Shown: piece by piece, positions 1 to 7,900 of the stretch
Position numbering within the stretch: the stretch's first letter is position 1
Layout of the letters: the number at the start of each line of letters is the position of its first letter
Assembly: GCA_016722285.1 (NCBI GenBank)
Contig: JADKGI010000029.1
Coordinates: forward strand, 1-15,489
Source of the DNA: Saprospiraceae bacterium
GTDB taxonomy: Bacteria > Bacteroidota > Bacteroidia > Chitinophagales > Saprospiraceae
Length of the DNA: 15,489 bases
Direction: 5' to 3'
Notes under the pieces: model-generated
What the model was told of the DNA's origin: nothing
Seen by the model: the letters and a program-made list of their open reading frames with translations, nothing else
The model's database searches: none
Position numbers and translations under genes: made by a program

Positions 1-1006
1 TCCCGTTTTCTGTTTCTGAATAGAAAAAGTGCAATTGAAAATTTTGTTTCAACTTCTTGAACAGGAGCTCTATATTCCACCTGAGTTTATATATATAAGC
101 GACTTCTTCTCTTTTTATTTCAAAGTTATTGGTGATAAACTCATATACCCTTCCTTTTTCGTCTTTGTATGTGACTTTCCTCCAAGCACAACGCTTTTTC
201 TTCTCCGTTGTCCTTGTATTTAAGGTGTATGTGTTCTTCTTTTGAGACACCATATTCTGTGTCGTTCAGTTCTTTACAATATGTTTGTTCTATGATGTCA
301 TATACTGCATTTTCCTTCAATCTACATACAAAATTGATCTTCTTGCCTGTAAATTTAGCAAATTGGAGGTAATGGTTATAGGCCTGTCAAACACCACCAT
401 ACTATGCTCAGGAAGGTTTAGGTATTGAATAAAGTTTTATCATGACATTTGGCCTCCCCTGATCTTTACAAACGCAGGGGTATCAGCGTGTGCATCAATG
501 AGCATATGGACTTTGAGCCCACCTTTCTTCCTGCCGTCATCCTTTGGATTGCGCCCCACACCTTTCATAATATCAGAGAATAGTCTAATGGTACTCGAAT
601 CAAAGATAAATAGGTCGCTGAATGATACATTATTAATGCGGCTGACCGACAAAATTGACTAAAATGTTGCAGAAGTTCAAAGTACAGCTTTTCAAAAACA
701 CGTTGTCCCGTTCTCTCAATCCATCACCGGCAGTACTCCTGGCAGGTGACGATTTAAGTCCAAGATGATTTAATTTACCTTGCATTCCCATCATTCCATC
801 ACATATTTCACCCATAGAATCACATCTGCTTAATATTCCAAAAAGCATAGTGATCAGTTGTGTCCAAGCAGGGGAATGACCTGTAATGCTTATCTGTTTT
901 GTAGGTTAGTGCTAATATTGAAAACTTATCTTTTGGTATAAAATCAATCAATTGTTTGAAAATTGGCTGACCGACTAAATTTTTTTGAGTTATCTTTGAC
1001 TGTCAT
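1..1006 (-). pseudogene. IS4-family transposase, frameshifted and cut by the left edge
   Basis: This is a DDE transposase of the IS4 family. Piecing the minus-strand frames together gives a continuous protein from ATG at 1006: MTVKDNSKKF, then VGQPIFKQLIDFIPKDKFS, then AWTQLITMLFGILSRCDSMG, and so on to the window edge. All three catalytic acidic residues can be seen: D in FIFDSSTI (near 600), D in MVVFDRAYNHY (near 385) and E in RWNIELLFKKLKQNF (near 50). The frame breaks at about seven single-base indels (near 980, 872, 690, 650, 460, 425-380 and 190), several of them in A or T runs. I saw no in-frame nonsense codon between the breaks. The C-terminal few dozen residues and the left terminal repeat lie outside the window. 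It is either a recently inactivated copy or an intact copy with consensus errors. The family call is secure; the state of the gene is not. Confidence 0.85.
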
Positions 1007-1033
1007 ACTTAGTGTGTTTGGTAGCCAAAAGGT

Positions 1034-1303
1034 ATGACAAAAGGGTTAATCTTTGAGGTTAACCCACCTTTTTATTTTAAGTCGGTTAGTAGTGATTTTG
1101 AATATAAAATGATCATTGAAATAGATGGTCGTATTCATCAACAACAGCAAGAATACGATCAAGAGAGACAAGCTGATTTGGAAGCAATCGGGTACAAAGT
1201 TATAAGATTTACCAATGAAGATGTGATTGGTAATTGGGAAGGTGTAGAAAAAGAGTTATTGTCATTTTACCCACACCCGGTCCAACGCACCCACAAGCCA
1301 TAG
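1034..1303 (+). pseudogene. DUF559 endonuclease-like protein, C-terminal fragment
   Basis: The 89-residue reading frame carries the C-terminal half of a DUF559 protein, a small restriction-endonuclease-like or Vsr-like fold. The family pattern is clear: MIIEIDGRIHQQQQEYD, then RQADLEAIGYKVIRFTNEDV, with the acidic EIDG core and the RFTNEDV strand. Full family members are usually about 110-130 residues and begin with a segment around an R-x-Q-x-P motif, which is missing here. The first 25 or so residues do not resemble the family until SSDFEYKM, which may be a damaged form of the usual strand before EIDG. The fragment starts 28 bases from the start of the IS4 transposase, so IS insertion probably removed its N-terminal half. 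ATG at 1034 is only the first start in the frame, with no clear ribosome binding site. Activity is unlikely. Confidence 0.65.
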
Positions 1304-1537
1304 TTTGTGGTTTCTTCATTAAATTGTGATATGGTAATACATGAATTTATACCCATATCCCGACCCCTTCCGTTAAAAAAGGATATTCCGGCGATACTGA
1401 CCCACTTATAATGAGGTGGTCTTATCTGCTTAGGTCTGACAAGAAAATATTTTATCTCTTTGTTTTGAATTTAAAGAAGGCCAATGCCTGAGATAAGCAG
1501 ATTTTTTTGGAATTGTAGTATATATGTTTTTTAATGA
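1304..1537. other. Intergenic stretch with one IS-end-like unit and a weak hairpin
   Basis: I see no gene here. Bases 1385-1407 resemble one unit of the 24-base repeats at 2111-2182 (ATTCCGG followed by ACTGACCC). Bases 1424-1432 (atctgctta) are repeated in inverted orientation at 1494-1502 and are followed by a run of seven T. The 61-base loop makes this a poor terminator. Confidence 0.35.
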
Positions 1538-1852
1538 TCACAACTCACCGATTTTAAAGTTAAATATAATGAGAATGAAGCCAATATTTTGATAGAAAAC
1601 GGTAGTTTGTTAAATGGAGATTTACTTGTCAGTAAATTTAAAGTAAGTATAAGCATTGGTAGAAATACATAAAGATGAATTAATGACAATGTGGGAAAGT
1701 AAGGAGTTTCATAAAGTAAAACCAAAGCCGAAAGCAGAATTATTTACTGACATGAACGGAAATGATTGATGAATTATGAAATTCCTTTTTGGTTTGACCT
1801 GACTAAAATTGAAAGTGTGAAAAATATTGGGCTTTCAAGCAGAATCAGTTAG
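1538..1852 (+). pseudogene. Unrecognised ORF broken by small indels
   Basis: Three plus-strand pieces read as one protein of about 100 residues if small indels near 1665 and 1770 are repaired. They are LTDFKVKYNENEANILIENG followed by SLLNGDLLVSKFKVSISIGRN, then HKDELMTMWESKEFHKVKPK up to FTDMNGND, then MNYEIPFWFDLTKIESVKN up to a TAG at 1850-1852. The composition is protein-like: mixed charge, several W and F, few low-complexity runs. The pieces follow each other without gaps, so coding origin is likely. There is no start codon in frame after the upstream TGA at 1535, so the N terminus is missing or shifted. I do not recognise the family. The setting, among a DUF559 fragment and IS remnants, suggests an accessory gene. 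Confidence 0.4.
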
Positions 1853-1866
1853 ATCTGGAGTGATAA

Positions 1867-1935
1867 TTAACGGCATTTCAAATTTTATTTGCAATATACT
1901 TCATGTGTTTCAAATGGAATTTGAAACGCCATTAA
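1867..1935. repeat. Nested inverted repeats (two alternative hairpins)
   Basis: Bases 1907-1927 form a perfect palindrome with 9-base arms (gtttcaaat / atttgaaac) around gga. The right arm also pairs with an upstream copy: 1867-1884 against 1918-1935, 16 of 18 positions, across a 33-base loop. The two structures exclude each other. A T-rich stretch follows near 1948. It could be a terminator, an IS-end relic or a regulatory hairpin; nothing in the sequence decides between these. Confidence 0.45.
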
Positions 1936-1977
1936 CCCAAAGGATCTTTTTTTAAAAAAAAATAGCAAAATAATATT

Positions 1978-2052
1978 ATGCCCCAACCAATCGATACTAA
2001 TCCTAGCAATGAAGAAACTTTGCTATCCAGAATTTCTGCGGAATACCATTAG
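1978..2052 (+). pseudogene. Possible 24-residue N-terminal gene remnant
   Basis: ATG at 1978 opens a short frame, MPQPIDTNPSNEETLLSRIS, ending four residues later at a TAG. The composition resembles the soluble N terminus of a longer protein rather than random AT-rich DNA, and IS21-like repeats begin about 60 bases later, so it may be a gene cut by an insertion. I do not recognise it, and chance is a real alternative. Confidence 0.2.
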
Positions 2053-2110
2053 GGTGTCTGGTTTATTGGGGCATCACCTGCGCTTTTGTTTTTTTAGTGG
2101 TTTGTTGAGT

Positions 2111-2182
2111 ATTCGGGAGTAAAATGAACCACTCAATCCGGAGCAATCTGGATCTGTGATTCCGGAGCAAACTGAACCCCTT
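2111..2182. repeat. Three 24-base direct repeats, IS21-like terminal repeats
   Basis: Three imperfect repeats start at 2111 (attcgggagtaaaatgaacc), 2135 (aatccggagcaatctggatc) and 2159 (attccggagcaaactgaacc), so the period is exactly 24 bases. A weaker relative (gggagtaaaat) occurs near 2208. Tandem imperfect repeats of this size with a CCGG-A-AACTGAACC core are typical of the multiple terminal repeats bound by IS21-family transposases. No istA or istB coding sequence lies nearby, so this would be a solo end or the scar of a deleted element. The family assignment rests on recalled resemblance. Confidence 0.45.
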
Positions 2183-2654
2183 CAGTAAGTTGATTTGATA
2201 GTTATATGGGAGTAAAATTATACTCTGATATGGCCAATCAAATAATATCGATGAATAAGTTAAATCAACATCCAAACCAACGAGTACAGTTTGCTGGAAA
2301 GATTGTTTCAAAATATTCTGAACATCGCTAAATTTAAAGCTTATTAAGATTTAGATATCGGCCCGGTATAATGAAATTTCATAGTCAGATTAGGAATATC
2401 GTACTATTGTTAATTATAGATTTTTAGGATATTTCCGATGATAAAAATATTTTAATCTGAACTGGGGACAATTTCTTAAAAAGGAATACTTTCTCGGATT
2501 TTATATTCTGATTATTCCTATGATCCGGTTACTCTGTTCTTCAAAATATTTATAAACTAAATATACTTTGTAAAAAATTTTACTTATCGAAATTATTGAT
2601 TATATTCGTGAATAATTTTCATTTGCATTTAATAACCTTAAAATCGATCATGCT
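2183..2654. other. Long intergenic region, no gene seen
   Basis: This AT-rich stretch between the IS-like repeats and the CBS gene has no coding pattern in any frame. The minus-strand frame covering part of it has the skewed composition of a chance ORF. The promoter of the CBS gene should lie in its last 100 bases, but I cannot point to a convincing TAnnTTTG motif. Confidence 0.4.
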
Positions 2655-3077
2655 ATGATGAATCTGGAAGTACGCTCAATTATGACTAAAGACCCTGTCA
2701 TTGCCCATCCAAGTCAGTCTATTGAGGACCTTTCGCAACTATTTATGGAGTCAGAAGTACAGCAAATACCTGTTGTAGATCATGGTAAGCTTGTAGGTTT
2801 GATTACATCATCAGACGTTCTGAAAGTTTCGAGATACAATCTGGAAAACGACCTCAGAGTGCGCGATGTGATGACTACCAAAGTTGTGAAAATTACTCCG
2901 AAAGACAAAGTCGGTACAGCTGCTGAACTTTTTGCAGACAAGAGATTTAAAATGATCCCGGTAGTAAATGTCGATAATGAGCTGAAAGGCATTGTAACGG
3001 CATTTGATGTGATCAAGTGTGCATACAATGAAGAATATCCGAGGCCCATTCTATACCAGGACATATTTACACATTAG
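2655..3077 (+). CDS. CBS domain pair protein
   Basis: This intact 140-residue cytoplasmic protein is almost entirely a tandem pair of CBS domains (a Bateman module). The first spans about residues 5-57 (VRSIMTKDP, IPVVD, LVGLITSSDVL) and the second about 68-121 (VRDVMTTKVVKITP, IPVVNVD, LKGIVTAFDVI). The two copies share the same M-T-x-x-V, IPVV and G-x-[IV]-T-x-x-D-[VI] pattern. Such modules bind adenine nucleotides such as AMP, ATP or S-adenosylmethionine and usually act as sensors. No catalytic domain is fused, so any partner is encoded elsewhere. Two ATG codons are adjacent (2655 and 2658), and neither has a strong ribosome binding site. The gene stands alone: IS debris lies upstream and the convergent DUF547 gene downstream. 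The ligand cannot be told from the sequence. Confidence 0.9.
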   Translation: MMNLEVRSIMTKDPVIAHPSQSIEDLSQLFMESEVQQIPVVDHGKLVGLITSSDVLKVSRYNLENDLRVRDVMTTKVVKITPKDKVGTAAELFADKRFKMIPVVNVDNELKGIVTAFDVIKCAYNEEYPRPILYQDIFTH

Positions 3078-3398
3078 TCGTTTTATTAGTGTTAATTATC
3101 AAAGGTTTATTCTTTCATATTATTTAGGTATTATTGAATTTTGATCACTTTTGGCCATGCCCTCTTCAGAGTAAGCAGGTTTATTAAAAAGGGTGATGCA
3201 ATCAAACTATTTGATTTCTCTGTTGGAGTTGAATAAAAATCAACGATTTTAAAATACCACCTCAGTAAGTATCAATCGATTCAAATACTTATTGACTTCT
3301 CAATGATTTATTAAATCATTGTCTTTTAGAGTGATATAGTGAAGTTCTGAAAGTTTTGATTATATGCCTGTGAGGATTAGAAGGTAATTCTTCATACG
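3078..3398. other. Convergent intergenic region with an inverted repeat
   Basis: This separates the converging CBS and DUF547 genes, and I see no gene in it. Bases 3301-3310 (caatgattta) are exactly complementary to 3312-3321 (taaatcattg), and tctttt follows on the plus strand. An RNA hairpin here would have an AT-rich stem and could be a weak terminator for the CBS transcript, although it lies more than 220 bases past that stop codon. Confidence 0.4.
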
Positions 3399-4185
3399 TT
3401 AAAGATCTACAAAATTACCTAAATCAAGTGTCCAGTCATACTCCGATGTTTTCAGTCTTACACTAGTGTCAGGAATGAGATGAAATTTTAATAATATTTC
3501 TTTAATACCCTTTATTCCATTAAAATCACCTCTGAACCAACTAAAAAGCGATGTGACATAAGCCGTATTTTCTTCTTTTCGATAGGAAGTGAATGCAGTC
3601 AGATACTTTTTTGCTCCGGCACCCAATTGCTCATCAATTCTCGATTCATCATAGATGGCAACCGGTGGGCATGATTTTGCACCACAATTCAGAGCAAAAT
3701 GTATATGCCAGTTTCGTTTTTTAACCCTTAGCATTTTTTCGGTATTATCTGGAAAAGGTCTGGTGATATATCCTAAAAATAATTCGTGCTGCGAATGTCG
3801 GAGTATTCCATGTTCTATATCTGCAAAACTAAATAACTTTCCACCGATATTCAGTTGTTTATCTTTAAAGAAGCTGCCCCTGTCGTTGTATTTTTCAGGA
3901 TTCTTAGTAAGTATGTTCTGAATATATGCATTATACATGTTAAGCCAGAAAGCAAGTTTTTGTTCGTCCGTTTCTACCTGTTGGCTAAGTTGTTCAATAT
4001 TGCAATTTGCAAAAGCTTTTTACAAAAATATCGGTATTTTCCTTATTTCTGATGGCTGTTAAAAACGCTTTAGCTTCTGCAATATAATTGTTGGGTTTCT
4101 CCTGAGCAGATATGTCATGACTTAATCCAAAGCATAAGGCAATAGAGTATAGGAGACACACAATAAAATGGTAAGTTGACTTCAT
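3399..4185 (-). pseudogene. Secreted DUF547 protein with one frameshift
   Basis: Two adjacent minus-strand frames form one DUF547 (PF04784) gene of about 261 residues. The upstream part starts at ATG 4185 with a signal peptide (MKSTYHFIVCLLYSIALC, cleavage probably after DISAQ) and runs through FLTAIRNKENTDIFVK. Removing one base from the five-T run at 4017-4021 joins this to AFANCNIEQLSQQVETDEQK, LAFWLNMYNAYIQNI and the rest of the domain to the stop at 3399. Family landmarks are present: FWLNMYNA, GILRHS, and HFALNCGAKSCPP with its two conserved cysteines. The family's biochemical role is unknown; many members are secreted. A single homopolymer indel in an otherwise perfect gene suggests a consensus error, in which case this is an intact CDS. 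It diverges from the glycosyltransferase gene across 74 bases. Confidence 0.85.
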
Positions 4186-4259
4186 AATTAGAAAAAAAAC
4201 AATTAAAGTTGAATAAAGTTACTAAATTAAGATGTCTGGGGATATTTTAGCGGAAAATT

Positions 4260-4967
4260 ATGAAAGTGCAAACTATTTCTATTATCATTCCGACACTCAA
4301 TGAAGCCGAAAATGTAAAGCGGCTAATACACTTTTTTGCAGAAGTAAGAGAGAATCATCTTTCTAAAGTGATAATAGCAGATAGCCCCGATAGCACTGAC
4401 ATGTTAAGAGATACCTTAACATCTGAAAACACTGAATACCACAGGACAAAAGGACGTGGCAGGGCTACACAAATGAATGAGGGAGCCGCCTTAGCTGGAG
4501 GAGATATTTTGGTTTTTTTACATGCTGATGTGATTCCGCCGGATAGTTTTATTCAGGATATAATGAAGGCAATCAGAGATGGATATGTATTCGGATTTTT
4601 TTCTTACAGGTTTGAACCTTCTATATTTATGCTTAAGGTGAATGAATCTTTTACACAAAGAGACGGGTGGTTTGCAGGAGGCGGTGATCAGATACAATTT
4701 ATGACCAGAACGATGTATGATCAATTGAATGGTTATAATGAAGATTTTTGTGTCATGGAGGATTTTGAATTGATACGAAGGGTTAGAAAACTGAATCTAC
4801 CATACAAAATAATTCAGAATCCAGCCACTGTTTCTGCCAGAAAATATCATCAGAATTCGTGGCTCAAGGTAAATCTGGTTAACCTCGCAGCGTTTATCTT
4901 GTTCAAATTTAGTATTAAACCTATTACTATAAAATCCTTTTATTCCAGATATATCAAATTAGCATGA
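4260..4967 (+). CDS. TIGR04283-type family 2 glycosyltransferase
   Basis: This intact 235-residue GT-A fold enzyme is a close match to the TIGR04283 glycosyltransferases. The N terminus has the nucleotide-sugar fold signature IIIPTLNEAENV (residues 8-19). GRGRATQMNEGA (65-76) is the subfamily's R-x-x-Q-M-N-x-G-A motif, LHAD (87-90) is the DxD-like metal site, GGDQ is at 141-144, and EDFEL (167-171) carries the likely catalytic acid. A short hydrophobic stretch near 205-218 may touch the membrane. Some databases call the family 'arsenosugar biosynthesis glycosyltransferase' because of its neighbours in some genomes; the window contains no ArsM or ArsS to support that role. The ATG at 4260 lies 74 bases from the divergent DUF547 start. 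The gene converges on the macroglobulin gene with 21 bases between the stops. Confidence 0.9.
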   Translation: MKVQTISIIIPTLNEAENVKRLIHFFAEVRENHLSKVIIADSPDSTDMLRDTLTSENTEYHRTKGRGRATQMNEGAALAGGDILVFLHADVIPPDSFIQDIMKAIRDGYVFGFFSYRFEPSIFMLKVNESFTQRDGWFAGGGDQIQFMTRTMYDQLNGYNEDFCVMEDFELIRRVRKLNLPYKIIQNPATVSARKYHQNSWLKVNLVNLAAFILFKFSIKPITIKSFYSRYIKLA

Positions 4968-4988
4968 TCACAATAGTTCAATCATTTC

Positions 4989-7900
4989 CTACTTTCCTAT
5001 CCCCACTCTTCGGGATTCTGTCCTGGCATAAACCGACCCTTTGTACATGTGCTCGCAACTCACAGCAGGCATGTAAAAATCTCCGGTAAATGCGGCCTTG
5101 GCTTTAAATGTAAATATTTCAGATCCGCCGGCTTTTAATTTAAAAAAGGTGTAAACCCTGTCATCCCTAAAGTCCTGATAAGTAATAGAACCATTGGTTT
5201 TAGTTACTTCTGTTTCGTATAATCGAGGATTGATGATTTCCAGACCTGTTGGCATTTTCAAATTCAATGCAAGATCATTTATTTCCAGTGCAGATGGATT
5301 GCTAACCCGGATATTGATAAATAAATCATCACCTATGGATGCATCTGTACCGGAAGTATGTCGCGTGGCATTATTAAAGTCAACAGAAATACCAAGATTG
5401 CTTGATGCTGCTTCTTTGTTGAGATTATTATCGATAAATCTGTCAGACTGATAGATATAAAGCCTTCCTTTTCCGGTATTCTGAATGGTTAACGGTTTAT
5501 TGTAAGCGGATTTCTCAATATTAAAAACATGTGGTTCAAAAGCAGAATGCTGATAACTTTTAACACCGCCCGGCAATCCAGTTACAGAATATTGGACCTG
5601 TCCGGAAATGTTGAGGGATTTACCAAAGTATTTATACGCTGCAACAAAGGCAAATCCTTTAGTTTCTATACTGGTCCAGGCCATTTTGTTTAAGGTTTCT
5701 ACCATCTGATCATAGTACGCTTCCAGTTTTTTTGCTTCTCCATCAATGTAGCTGAGGACTTCTACAATGATAGCCGAATCACGACCCTGGTCTCCAAAAG
5801 ACTCATAACTTCTATTTTCATCATAATTTTTCTGAAGGCTTTCCGCTTTTATTATAAATTCTTTGGCTTTTGAATTGTAACCGCTCAATTGAAAACTTCC
5901 AGCCAAAAGCCACCAGGCAATTGGATTTTTGGATTTATTTGACGTGACAAATCTGTTCATAGCAGATTTTGCGGGTTTGCCTCCTTTAGCAAGAACAAAT
6001 AATCTGAATGCCTGGGCAAGGGTTTCAGATTCATAGACATAGTCACTGGTAGTTTCTGATATCGACCAGTTATTGGCTGTACTGTTATGTACTTCCATCC
6101 ACCGGGTAAGCATATCGGAATTATTGTTCAGGTAGCCAAGCCTTTTCATTTCGATCATGAAATTCCCGGCATAGATATCTGACCAGGCATGATAGTAAGT
6201 TCCATCCCAATAATTGAACTTGCCGGATGATTGCTGAAAGCGGGATATTTTATTGATTGCAGCTTGCAGGTTTTCGAGGCGTTCTTTATTTTCTTTTGGG
6301 TCAAGTGGTACTATTTTGTCGAGATAAAGCTGGCCAAATCCGGAAGAAGTCGTTTGTTCCAGGCACCCGTAAGGATATGTGACCAGATCTGCTACATATT
6401 GTGTAAAATTCGGTACTTTAAGGCCACTGATCATTACGGTTGAAGTGAAGACTTCTTCATAGCCTTTAGGTTTAACGATGACTGAAATTTTTGATCCTGA
6501 CTCTACAATATTTTTGGTATCTGAAGATTCATAAGAGTTGGGATAGTTGATCAGAATGTCGGTTGATTCTTTCATACTTTTACCACCACCTGATACCCCC
6601 AATTCCACATTGAGTTTGCCTGTCTTATTAAGGACTTCTAAGTCAAACATGTTGGATATTTGATTTTTACCATTAAATGTGATTGATTTAGATGCATTAA
6701 ATCCTTTAATCATCTTCGGGTCAGCCTTGGCAGTGAGATCAGCTGTTTTGATATTGGGATCATCTTTAAAAATAGTAACAGGCAGCTGAAATTTGTCACT
6801 GACATTGAGCGTCCGTGGAAACTGAGACTGAACCATGAGTGGATTTTTTACAGGAATTGATTTTTCAAATTTACCAAAATTATCACCGCTGGTAGCTGAA
6901 ATCATCAATCTTACCTTACCAATGTAGTTAGGTATCGTGATAGTATGGGGATTTTTTCCACCTTTGAATATTTTGAATGATCCCTGGTGGATAGATAGCG
7001 GCTTGAACCGGTTAATCTCAGCAATGGCGTCCGGATTGTAGGCATCATCACCTCCTATTGATATAATACCTGCAAATTTACCTTTGAAATAGTTAATCAG
7101 ATACTGGTAGATGTCCCAGGTTTTTACCAGCAGGGGAAACTTTCCGTTAAAATGTTTCGCCGGATCCGGGGTAGCAAAACCAGTTAAATTGAGTAGTCCT
7201 TCATCAACAAGAGATAAGGTATATTCTAATGGCCTTCCCTGACTTTCTGCAACGGTGAAATTGTATGTCTTACCTGATTCTAAATTATCAGGAATACTTA
7301 CTACGGGTTTAAGACTGGGCACAGAGCCATCCATTTTGATATGCCTGATCCCATAGAGCCTTAATGGCAGGTCATTTGACTCCTGTTTATATTTCTGCAT
7401 TATGGTAGCGTGAATATATACATTAGGTGACCACTCCTCATTTGATTTTAGTTGCAGGATATTGTTATTTTTAGCGAGTATATGCCAGCTTTGACTGATG
7501 ATCCTATTTCCGCGCTCTACACTTACGAGTACTTTTGCGCCCTCGATATCAGGCATCATTACCTTGACGGTTTCGCCGGCTTTGTATGTATCTTTATCTG
7601 TTTGAAATTCCACAATGTATGGTTGGGCACCCGGAATACTTTCCAAACCATCATACACAGTAAAATAAGTTTGGGTCTTATGTCCTGAAGATTCATCGGT
7701 CATAGTCATTTTGTACGCACCTTTTGATAATGAACCTTTTGGCAAAGTAATTTTACTTTTTCCGGTAATGGAAGTGCTTCCATTGTCCACATCCTGCCAG
7801 AATTCAGAATTGACAAAATTTCCAGATGATCTGAGTCTGTATTTATCCACCCACCAGGACTCAATATGTCGCTGTATCTGATAATTGACTGTATTTGGTG

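Noticed and set aside
641..975. The 10-base word gctgaccgac seen at 641-650 and 966-975 as a transposon repeat
   Set aside because: Both copies lie inside transposase codons (for SVS and VGQP) and flanking sequence does not match, so chance codon overlap is enough.
2780..3064. 94-residue minus-strand ORF opposite the CBS gene
   Set aside because: It is fully overlapped by a clear two-CBS-domain protein and has no recognisable motif.
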